A stretch of DNA of 41,189 nt from positions 1 to 41,189 of IMG/VR virus record IMGVR_UViG_3300020172_002194; one strand, written 5' to 3'. Below the pieces are notes generated by a model that did no database searches, was not told the DNA's origin, and worked only from the letters and a program-made list of their open reading frames with translations. Made by a program: the position numbers and the translations under genes. The DNA is from a virus. Positions 7,277-16,900 of the stretch are shown in pieces (the stretch's first letter is position 1; every line of letters begins with the position of its first letter).

Positions 7277-10200
7277 TTATTGTAATCCAAGTGCAGATGC
7301 CATTGTTACCGCTTGTCTTACTTTATCCAATAAATTATTATATTCAACACTTTGATTAGCAATATATGAATTATATTGTGACGGGGTAACCATTCTACTC
7401 CATTTAGTAATCCAAGCTTTTGTTAAATTTTCAGGGGTTAACGAATTAATACCAGTGGCAATTGGTGTCCATCTAGCACCTAAAAATTTAAAATGATTTT
7501 CAGGTGATGAGAAAACTGCGAAAGGTAATTCAATTCCATTAGCATTTGATTGACAAATATATTCTTTATTAAAGAATGTCGATAAATTACCCGACCAAAC
7601 ATAATCCAATGTCGCCCCACCGTAATTATTATTCCAACAAATAAATTGATTGTTTTGATATGACTCTAAATAACAAGTAACAAACGCCAAATATTTCGCA
7701 ATTAACAAAGCGTTTGGTGTTGACGCTTGGGTAATATTGGCCATAATACCATCAATAACTTGTTTAACTGTCAATTCACTCTGAGATTGAGTTCCAAAAG
7801 TATACGATTGTTTTTCGTAGAACTCTTTAAGTGAGTCTTTACAATTTTGACTATTATTAATAACAAATGTATTACTACTTAATTCATTTGAAGTATTTGT
7901 ATTATTGTTTGATGTTGTAGTTGTTGTAGTTACGTTACCAGAAGCATTTAATTTTTGATTTAATCCTGAAATAACCTCATCAAGAATTTTTGCAGTTAGT
8001 GTTTGTATATAACTTTCTAACTTAGGTAAAGCAAATACTTGTTGTCTTGTACCAGTAAATGTTGTTTCAAACTTACCAGGTGTTATATTATGTTTAACAT
8101 CAGTAATATAATACGGACCTGTGAACATAGGTACGTGTCTTAAATTAAAATACATAGTAGGTTGAATCATCGCATTACCTAACGTTTGAACTCGACATTG
8201 GTAAGCTCTATTTCTATAGAAGTTCCAAAGAGAAACGTTTTGAGTTGAGGTTGTTTTACCATTAGATTGTCTAATTAAATCATCTGTAGCGGTTAAAGAT
8301 TCTGTAGTTTCTTTCCCTAAATCTTGAGACACGTCAAAATGATAAAATATATTTTGATTTGTAATTCCAATATCTACATTAAATCCAACAACTCTATTAG
8401 ATAATCCCCAATCAGTCTTACCATCTAATTTATCGGTCAAAGGCATATCACTAACTCTAGTTAAATCAAATGCGTCTGATTTAAACCTATAGTTACTATT
8501 TTTACCCATTTCAGGATGTTTACTTGGTTCTGCGGCGTAAGTACATACCAATTTTGGAGAAGCTTTTCTAGCATCAACATTTAAATAAGTTCCAAATAAC
8601 GTATTACCAAACTCTAAAGTACCTTCTATTTTAGGAACACTATTTTGTTGAACTTCCTGAACATTATAATAATTGATGTAAGCAGGGTGCATCATACATA
8701 TGAAATGATGAACATTTAATACAGATTCCAAATATGTGTACACACTTGAACTTTCATTAACTTCCGAAAATAAATTAAGTACTTTTTTAGGGTCAATTAA
8801 AATATCGTCTCCAATGTTTCTATTTGCTCTATCTAAAAATAACACATCTTCTAAAAATGTTGTCTCAGTATAATCGTAACCCGCAATCCAAGTGTCGTTA
8901 AGACCTTTAAATGCTTCATATATATCTAATTTGGTTTGTTCCCCTTGAATGGCAGTTTCCGTAAATTTTTCTTTAACTTCCTCAACATTTGGTAAACCTG
9001 TATTTAACTTTTGAGTTAATTGGTTGAAAACTAAATCACTAAAAGATTTATTACCTGCAATATATTGATTAATTAAATTAATAAACTTAATTCGATTCAT
9101 AGTTGGGTCTAACTTTTTCTGAGTCGCATATATTCTAATAAGTGTCGCAAGCTCAGTTACCGAATCAGGTGCGAATTGGATGTTCATATCAACAAAGAAG
9201 TCAGTAATATAAGAACCGTTATTGGTGTATGTATAACCTGATTCAGTCGGGTTACCAATATAAGTTCTTAAATTTTTCCAAGACTGTGGGTACGCAGCTT
9301 CAGATTGTGCTAATGTGGTTGTACCTCCAGATGTTGGTAATGTATTTTGTATATAAGGAGGATAAGTTAATTTATCCTCGATAAATGTAGTAGTTGAGAA
9401 ACTATCAAAAAGTTTTCTACTATAGTTAGAAGGATTACCATATTTTAATACAACGTCATATTCTAAAAATTGTTGTATTGTTGAAATTGATTTGGATAAC
9501 TGTCTACTTTGAACTTCATTAGTATATGAAGTAGAATTAGTTTCTGTAACTTTTTCAATAGACATCATTTCTCTCATTAATAATTGGAAATTTCGATAAA
9601 TTCCGTCACTATTAATTGCAAGTTTATCAACTTGTATCTTAGTAGTAACTTGACTACCTACTTGAACTGAAGAATACTCATATAATGATTTTGTGAACTT
9701 TAAAAATTCACCTTCCATTATATCCATAATTTCTCTATTGAATACAGATAAAACTTCTTCATTAGTTGTGTAAGCAGTAGAATTACCTAATAAAAATGAT
9801 TGTTGTTGAGTCTCACCTGTTAGTATTTGTTTAAAATATTGTTCGGGTGTTGGGACATCTATTTTTGTTGTATCAAAATACCCATAGTTTGGTAATGACC
9901 AAAAAGTTCTAACAGAACCATTAAATACTGCGGGACTAAATTTAACAGGTTGTATTAATTTGTTACTATTATTAAAACATTCACCATTAATCTGATTAAC
10001 AGTACTAACACCGAATGAAGGTACCACATAACTTAGTTTTTTACTGTCATCATTAAGTACGCAACTCCAAGGTTTAATGTTTAATATATCATTAACATCA
10101 TTAGCATCATAACCTTTATCTTTATTAATAATAGAATCAGAATTTAATGTTAAAGTAACTCCATTAGGTGATGTTAATTTAGATTGTATTTCCGAATCGG

Positions 10201-13200
10201 TGTAAGCACTAAAAACATCATACCCTCTATAGAAAGTTGAGAAGTCATTTATTAATTGTGGGTAGAAACCGATATTCATTTGAGTTAAGGTGTCTGAACC
10301 AACTAATGTAGTATTTTGTAGTGTAATTGCTTGGTTATTACCGTCAATAACTAAATTATATGTTTTAGCAGGATTATTAGTTATAGGGTCAAAATTATAT
10401 GTAGACTGAAAGTCTGTTAACACATTTGATAAAATATCAACACCTGTTTCAGTCCAAGTTTTATATCTGTGCCAAATAGAACCGTATTTTAAAACCCAAG
10501 CATATGGTATCCTATGAATTGCACCAAATTTTTTAAATGTTGCGAAGATATAATCTAAATCAGTTGTTGAGGCTCCGTTATATGTTTTATACTTCTCTCT
10601 AAGGGTGGCTAAAGGTAAACTATTCAAGAATAAGAAAGCTGATGATTTAAATGGTGTAGTACTACCAGTTAAAAAATCTTTAACCCCTTCCTGTATTGAA
10701 TTAATAAAAAACGGGGTATTCAACATAGATGTAGTTTGATTTGCCACCACATTACCACTATAATCAGTATAATGTAAATTACCTTCAGTAGGTAATTGTT
10801 TGTCATTTGTTCTTGACGTATAAAAGGCACTTAACCCTACAGTAGGTTCTGGTGTTGAGACATCATAAAAATTAAAATTAGTAATAGGTCTAATTTCTTT
10901 TTTACTACTACCTGTTTCAAAATTAGTAATCATTTTTTTGTCATTATTAACAAATAATGTATTAGTAGTATTAAAAACATCTAAATTACTTGACGCACCT
11001 TTGGATAAATTACCTAAATACCAATCAGTTGAATTGTATGGGAAAGTATCAACAAATTGGAAAGTGTTTGTTTGAGTACTTTTTAAATAAGTTTTTAATT
11101 TATCAATTTGAGTTGGGACTGGTTTTACAACAGTATTACCAGGTGTTATCAAAGAAGTATCTGTTATTACAAAACTATTATCAACTTCTTGTTGTATGTA
11201 CGGTGTTGCGAAATCCCCTCTAATATATTTTTGCCAACTTTCTCCAATACCTCCACTTGATATATGAGCTAAAAATGGTACAATATTATTTGAATTTAAA
11301 CCATATTGTTTTAATTTACCAACTAAATACGGACTATCATTTTCTAATGAATTTTTAATATTTAAAAATTCTGATTCGGCAATAACATCTGATATTTGAT
11401 TTTCTGAACCAGGTTTGTAATATCTTTGATAGCTAGATGACAACAATACTCTTTCATACATTTCGTATAAAAATTTAGCTTCTTGTTTGTTACCAAAAAT
11501 ATTATTTCCTGTTGGAAAATCTAACGCATATAACGATACTCGATTGATGTCTTGGGCTGTATTTTGTAATGGACCATAATCAGGTAAAGGATTTTTTCTT
11601 TGGGTATATCCTTTTAGAAACTCTTCAACAAATTCAATTTCAGGCCAAACGTTATATAAAAAACCTTTAGTTTTAGAAATTACTTTAGGGTCACCAGGAT
11701 AAGTTAATTCAAACTTTTCACCTTTATCATTATTTGTTTCAACAAAATATTGAGGCCAAGGATATATTGGAATTAAATTACCACTATCTGTTTGGGTTGA
11801 ATCTTTAGAATCCGTTGATGGGGTTGATTTATCGTTACCAAGAATCGCATTAACTCTATTCTTATCTTCTCTAACATCCCAAGCGGTTTGATGAACATCG
11901 TCCATCAGTCTTAAAAAGGCTTCGGCGTTAGACAATAATACCGCCAACACATTTTTAATAGTTGGTTTAAACCCTAAACCACCATCTTTTGCAGCTAACC
12001 TACTTGATAAAATATCAGCAAGTTTTTTTTGTATCTCTTGAGCTTTAGTGTTTAATTCATTTTGGGCTAATTGGATTAATTTACTAAACGACCCTTCACC
12101 TTCAAAATAAAACCAATTATTTACTTGTTTACCATCTTTATCAAAAGTTACTGAATTAAAAATAGGTTGTAATTTAGTTTTAAATTGTGCCAATTCATCT
12201 GTAGTCGGGGTCTTATTATTTTGTAATACATATGATTTATTATAGTCAATAGATTCAGGATTTATAGTAAGTCCGCTAATTGTATCGGCTTTAATAGTTG
12301 ACCATACATCTATTTGTGAAACAGTTTCTTTTTTACCAATAACATACTTACCACCCTCACCAAAAGTTTTATTTTCTTTCAATAAGGTATTGTATTTTGA
12401 AATTATTCTTAATAAGTCACTTTGTGATGTACCAACATCTAAACCATTTAAACCTTGTCTAACTTCTTTTTTATATGTGTATATATTGGTACCACCTTTA
12501 TCAGAAGTAAAATAAGGTGCGGTAGTGTCCATATATTTATAAAACCAAGATTCACCTCTCCATAGTAAAATTTCTTGTTCGTATTTGTTTAAAGTATCTC
12601 TAAAGTTTTCAACATCCGTTAATGGTGTTAAATCGGCCTTTGTAAAAGTTTCAGAAATATATGTTTCTAATTTTTTTAATCTTTCGGTTAATTCAGTAAG
12701 AGTAATTTCAGGAAAATCAGAATCAATTAATCCTTTGTTTTTATATTCAGAATATACCTCTTTGATTTTTTGTCTACCTTTTGACGTTGGTATTGTTGTA
12801 ACCCCTTGTGGTCCTGTTGGTGCGGGAGTAACACCTGTATTATTAACAGGACTAATGTTGTAATTAGTTCTATACATATACGGAAGTGCTTGTAGATACT
12901 TCATAGGTATTTGTGTTAGAACATTAAATTTGTAAGCGTAAAATTTTACAGTAATTTTAAAATTACCTGAACCTGTGTCAAAGGTTGCGTTAAAATTTCT
13001 TAAAGCTAATTGATATTTTACCGCTTTACCAAGATATCCTTTAATTGTTAAAAAGAACATTGGGTATGGATAATTGAAGAATACTGCATATGGAGAGTTT
13101 TCACCTTTTTCAAATAGAGCTCGTCCCCTTACATCTTCCATTTGAATAGTTACTTCAGGAAATAAACTTAAATTAGTATCAATTGATATCTGAGTAATCC

Positions 13201-13615
13201 CTAAAAGTTCAGTATCAACATTATTTCTAACCGTTTGTGATAAAAAAATTTCTTTGTTTTTATCGTCTTTTTCAATATTTCTTTGAATTTGGTTAGTACC
13301 TTTTCCATTAATACTATCTAAACCAGTTAATTCATCTAAATAATCATTAGTTAAAAATTCTTTGTTTCCTGGTTTTAAAAAATTAACAGTTGCTATGGAT
13401 ACTTTTTCATTATTAAAATAACCATTAGGTCCTGCGGCTAATCTAGTTCTTGGGAATAACGTACATTCTAAATTGGCATAATAAACCAAGTCTTCGTGTC
13501 TCAGAAGTCTTTCTTTAACATTACCTTGACCATCAATAGTTTTATTTGGGTCTACTAAAACTATGTTTTGATAGTCAAATTCTACCAATATATTTTCATT
13601 ATTGTTACCTACCAT
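7277..13615 (-). CDS. Giant baseplate hub protein with C-terminal glucosaminidase-like domain
   Basis: A 2112-aa protein. The first ~230 residues (FDYQNIVLVDP, LLGITQISIDTNLSLFPEVTIQMEDVRG) look like a phage baseplate module. Near 1798-1865, RVQTLGNAMIQPTMYFNLRHV, then YYITDVKHNITPGKFETTF, resembles the barrel of gp27/gpD/VgrG-type hubs. A Thr/Asn-rich linker (about 1890-1915) leads to residues 1925-2112, which carry the pattern of GH73-like glucosaminidases: a Glu in CYLESYQNN (about 1980), NNNYGG (about 1993) and PFAVFSSPENHFKFL (about 2030). This would make a local hole in the host cell wall, the job done by gp5 lysozyme in T4. The middle 1500 residues are unassigned. The start overlaps the LysM protein by 11 bp. 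Function as hub is likely; the enzyme domain is inferred from spacing of motifs. Confidence 0.8.
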   Translation of the reverse strand: MVGNNNENILVEFDYQNIVLVDPNKTIDGQGNVKERLLRHEDLVYYANLECTLFPRTRLAAGPNGYFNNEKVSIATVNFLKPGNKEFLTNDYLDELTGLDSINGKGTNQIQRNIEKDDKNKEIFLSQTVRNNVDTELLGITQISIDTNLSLFPEVTIQMEDVRGRALFEKGENSPYAVFFNYPYPMFFLTIKGYLGKAVKYQLALRNFNATFDTGSGNFKITVKFYAYKFNVLTQIPMKYLQALPYMYRTNYNISPVNNTGVTPAPTGPQGVTTIPTSKGRQKIKEVYSEYKNKGLIDSDFPEITLTELTERLKKLETYISETFTKADLTPLTDVENFRDTLNKYEQEILLWRGESWFYKYMDTTAPYFTSDKGGTNIYTYKKEVRQGLNGLDVGTSQSDLLRIISKYNTLLKENKTFGEGGKYVIGKKETVSQIDVWSTIKADTISGLTINPESIDYNKSYVLQNNKTPTTDELAQFKTKLQPIFNSVTFDKDGKQVNNWFYFEGEGSFSKLIQLAQNELNTKAQEIQKKLADILSSRLAAKDGGLGFKPTIKNVLAVLLSNAEAFLRLMDDVHQTAWDVREDKNRVNAILGNDKSTPSTDSKDSTQTDSGNLIPIYPWPQYFVETNNDKGEKFELTYPGDPKVISKTKGFLYNVWPEIEFVEEFLKGYTQRKNPLPDYGPLQNTAQDINRVSLYALDFPTGNNIFGNKQEAKFLYEMYERVLLSSSYQRYYKPGSENQISDVIAESEFLNIKNSLENDSPYLVGKLKQYGLNSNNIVPFLAHISSGGIGESWQKYIRGDFATPYIQQEVDNSFVITDTSLITPGNTVVKPVPTQIDKLKTYLKSTQTNTFQFVDTFPYNSTDWYLGNLSKGASSNLDVFNTTNTLFVNNDKKMITNFETGSSKKEIRPITNFNFYDVSTPEPTVGLSAFYTSRTNDKQLPTEGNLHYTDYSGNVVANQTTSMLNTPFFINSIQEGVKDFLTGSTTPFKSSAFLFLNSLPLATLREKYKTYNGASTTDLDYIFATFKKFGAIHRIPYAWVLKYGSIWHRYKTWTETGVDILSNVLTDFQSTYNFDPITNNPAKTYNLVIDGNNQAITLQNTTLVGSDTLTQMNIGFYPQLINDFSTFYRGYDVFSAYTDSEIQSKLTSPNGVTLTLNSDSIINKDKGYDANDVNDILNIKPWSCVLNDDSKKLSYVVPSFGVSTVNQINGECFNNSNKLIQPVKFSPAVFNGSVRTFWSLPNYGYFDTTKIDVPTPEQYFKQILTGETQQQSFLLGNSTAYTTNEEVLSVFNREIMDIMEGEFLKFTKSLYEYSSVQVGSQVTTKIQVDKLAINSDGIYRNFQLLMREMMSIEKVTETNSTSYTNEVQSRQLSKSISTIQQFLEYDVVLKYGNPSNYSRKLFDSFSTTTFIEDKLTYPPYIQNTLPTSGGTTTLAQSEAAYPQSWKNLRTYIGNPTESGYTYTNNGSYITDFFVDMNIQFAPDSVTELATLIRIYATQKKLDPTMNRIKFINLINQYIAGNKSFSDLVFNQLTQKLNTGLPNVEEVKEKFTETAIQGEQTKLDIYEAFKGLNDTWIAGYDYTETTFLEDVLFLDRANRNIGDDILIDPKKVLNLFSEVNESSSVYTYLESVLNVHHFICMMHPAYINYYNVQEVQQNSVPKIEGTLEFGNTLFGTYLNVDARKASPKLVCTYAAEPSKHPEMGKNSNYRFKSDAFDLTRVSDMPLTDKLDGKTDWGLSNRVVGFNVDIGITNQNIFYHFDVSQDLGKETTESLTATDDLIRQSNGKTTSTQNVSLWNFYRNRAYQCRVQTLGNAMIQPTMYFNLRHVPMFTGPYYITDVKHNITPGKFETTFTGTRQQVFALPKLESYIQTLTAKILDEVISGLNQKLNASGNVTTTTTTSNNNTNTSNELSSNTFVINNSQNCKDSLKEFYEKQSYTFGTQSQSELTVKQVIDGIMANITQASTPNALLIAKYLAFVTCYLESYQNNQFICWNNNYGGATLDYVWSGNLSTFFNKEYICQSNANGIELPFAVFSSPENHFKFLGARWTPIATGINSLTPENLTKAWITKWSRMVTPSQYNSYIANQSVEYNNLLDKVRQAVTMASALGLQ

Positions 13616-13928
13616 AATAGAAGAAATAATTATTTAATGCCGCTTCATAATCTTGGACCGACGCAATTAATGGAAATGGTATTGTTAATATTCCATTATC
13701 AGGAATATTCCATTCTAACCCTCCATATTGTGGATTAGCAAGCATAATTACCCACCCAAAAAAAGGACTGCCGTAATATTCTTGACTTATTTTGTCCAAT
13801 CTACTAACACCCATTTTATAAAAATATCTCTTATCTGTAGATTTTAAAGGTAGTTTAACAAAAGGCACCACGGTTTGTTGACCATTAATCAAGAAATTAT
13901 AATATCTATCGAAATATAAATCAGCCAT
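13605..13928 (-). CDS. LysM-like baseplate wedge protein (gp53-like)
   Basis: A 107-aa protein with a LysM-like core: YFYKMGVSRLDKISQEYYGS (about 35-54) followed by FFGWVIMLANPQYGGLEWNIPDNGILTIPFP with short loops (about 55-85). Small LysM proteins of this shape are T4 gp53 baseplate wedge subunits or gpX-type tail proteins, which bind the baseplate or hub rather than free peptidoglycan. The gene overlaps the hub gene (11 bp) and its ATG shares a base with the stop of the 1647-aa gene (TAATG), so all three are translated together. The YYGSPFFGWVIMLAN motif is strong; whether it is the gp53 or gpX equivalent is not settled. Confidence 0.75.
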   Translation of the reverse strand: MADLYFDRYYNFLINGQQTVVPFVKLPLKSTDKRYFYKMGVSRLDKISQEYYGSPFFGWVIMLANPQYGGLEWNIPDNGILTIPFPLIASVQDYEAALNNYFFYYGR

Positions 13929-16900
13929 TAGTTAAATTTATTTTTTCCGTTAAATGTTTTAACATCCGTATTTGAGTTACCATTCTTATATAAGTTTTGA
14001 ATTTGGGTAGATTGTGTTTGTGTAGTTGGTACATAATTGGTAAATGTAAATTTTCTAACTTTCTTATCTTTGAATGGTGTCCAAGGTTTATATTTTTTAG
14101 TTTGTGGTGATTCATAAACAGTTGCTTTAAAATCACCTATTGATTTTATCTCAGCTTCGTGTTCAGTTTTATAGAAATTATTTATTCTATTACTAAACAG
14201 TTGATTAAATTTAGAACCCAATGTTGGTCCTCCAGATTGTACATCAACAATATCAGGAGTAATAACCGCCCCACTGAAAGATTGGTAAGTATTATTATCT
14301 AAAACAACTTTACTCATTGCGGTATAAAATCTTTTTTCCGCATCAGCCCAAACTTCAGAATTAGTTCCAAATCCGTTAGGTTTTAAAAGTTTAATGTCAT
14401 CCAAATCAACTTTAGTATCAACAAATCCCGCAGATTTAAAATCAGTATAAAATGAATATAACAAATCAACTGCAGAATTGTAGTCAAACACTAACTCATC
14501 GTAAGTATTACTTTGTTGTGAACCTGTTTGTACTTCAGTTGTGGCACTTAAATTATAAGCCATAACATTTTGGTCACTTTTAATATACCCATCAGTCTTA
14601 GTATCAATTACGTCTAATTTTCTAAATGTTTTTACTAAATTTTGTTGGTTTGTAGTAATTTCTTGATTTACAGAAGTTAATGAAGTAATCATTGTTTGTC
14701 TAGCCAAATTAACTTGGTTAACCATTTGTGATTTAACTTTTCTCATCACAGTATTACTAAACTTCTGATAATATAATTCTCTAATAACATCAAAACCAGC
14801 ATCGTTTTCACTATTAACACTATTAATGTCACTAACTACTTTATCAAACAATTCATTAATTCTTTTTTCAACATTTTCAGGTTTACCATAAATCACTAAA
14901 TTTTTAGGTGTTGTAAATTCTCTAGTAGTACCACTAGAATAATTAACACTACTACTAAATAATTGTAACGTAGGTAGATTAAAATCTTTAATAATTTGTT
15001 CAGTTTTATTAACTGCAGAATCCATATAACTTTGACCTTGCGGAATAATTGAATCCATTATTTTTTCATAACTTGTAGAACCGCTAGTTCCCGCATCAGA
15101 TTCAATCTTATCTAATATGGTTCCAATAGTGTCTCCACCTTCGTTAGGTATACTATTTTGAATATTATTTATACCGACAACAGGCGAATCGTCAAGAATA
15201 GCTTTGACTAACGCTTCATCAATTTTCTTATATGAATCATCAGTAGCATCCGCTCTATCATCATACATTTCAGTATTACCATAATAGTTAAATGACAACG
15301 CGTTTTGTAATTTATCGATTGGTTCTTTTAACCCTTGTCCTCCAACAAAATTAAAATTTAAACTTATTTTGGCAATCATTGGTTGAACACCAATTCCTTC
15401 AGGGTTCATATCAAAAACTAAAGGGTCATAAGATATCTGTAATCCTGTTGGGATTATCTTAGTATGATAAAAATCCCCTACTCTTAAAACAAGAACAGGT
15501 GGGGCTCCGAAGCTAGTGTTGACCGAACTATTATATTTTGGTTTACCATCAGTACCAATAACTGGTATAGTATCACCAGGTCTCATACATTGTTGTAAGA
15601 AAGTTAATCTTGAATTTAAACCTTCAGGTGTTATTGAGTGGAATGTCGGACTAAAATATTTAATCTGTTGTTTTATTGAATCATAAAACATAGGATTACT
15701 TTGTTCTATCATTTCAAAATAATCGCACTCTGATAATAAATTTCTTAAGATTTTTTTACTAATACCATCTTTAATTTTTTGGGTAGTAGTAATTGTTGGG
15801 GGTACTGGTGTTGCCCCAAAAAATGGTGTTCCATTATCATCATTGTTGGCAGGACTTGAAGTTGTATTGTTTGTTGGTGTTGTTGGTGTTGTTGGAATTG
15901 GGTCAACGGTTAATTCTCTAATAACAACCCTTCTACAAGCCATTGCGTTTGGAGAATATATTTTATCATATTCAGTTTTATTTGTATCAGAATCTGTACA
16001 AGTATAACCTGACGATGGTCCTACGGAATTATTAGTACCTGATTTAGGTATTACTATTGCCTCTTCACCTAAAAAGTCTTGGGTTACAATAAGTTTTTGG
16101 TCGTTTAAGTAATTAGCCAAAACACCTCCATTAACTTTTCTTAAATATTTAATAACCGAATCAACTCTTCTTTGTGATAATATTTTATTATAAGATTTAG
16201 TATTTGGTGCAGAAGCACTACCTGCTAAAACTATTCTTATTGTTGCGGCAGTACCTTTGCCGTCAGTAGTTTTATTACTTTCAAATATTTTCTGAATTTC
16301 AGAAACCATTTGTTTATTTTTATCAAAATTACCTTCAATAACTTCCTTAAAGAATGAACTAATTGATTGTTTATTTTGAGTAGTAGCGGCATTACTTTGA
16401 TATCTTTGTAAAGTAGAACTAGATGTATAGGTGTTATACGTTGCATCATACGCGGTTGATGAAACAGTGTTTCTTGTATTAGGGTCAGGAATATCGTTAT
16501 CAAAATAATATGCGATACCAACGTATGGTGTTAAATCAGGTTGTGGTGTAGTTGCAGGAGTTTTAGTTTCTTCAACGACTGGTGGATTTTCTTTAACAAC
16601 TTGTTTAAAATCTTCTTGAGTAACTCTAGGTTGACTAATTATTTGTTGTAATTCAAACAAATCACTTTTGTTAAAAGTGTTCCATCTTCTCGCTAATTCA
16701 TAGATGTCGTATTTTAAACAACCAGCAAAAAACGAATCTACAATTTTATTCATTTCTTGAGGGGCAATATTCTTTAACTGTTTATTAACAATTAAATTTA
16801 ACACTGATGGATGGTCAACAATTATAGACCAACTTAAACTACCACTTCTTTTAGTATTTTGGTAAGTATATATTGGCTCAGGTCTACCTAAAAAATTATT

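Noticed and set aside
10990-12863. Plus-strand open frames inside the hub gene (10990-11223, 12585-12863)
   Set aside because: They are mirror frames of a clear baseplate gene, with no recognisable motif and no start region.
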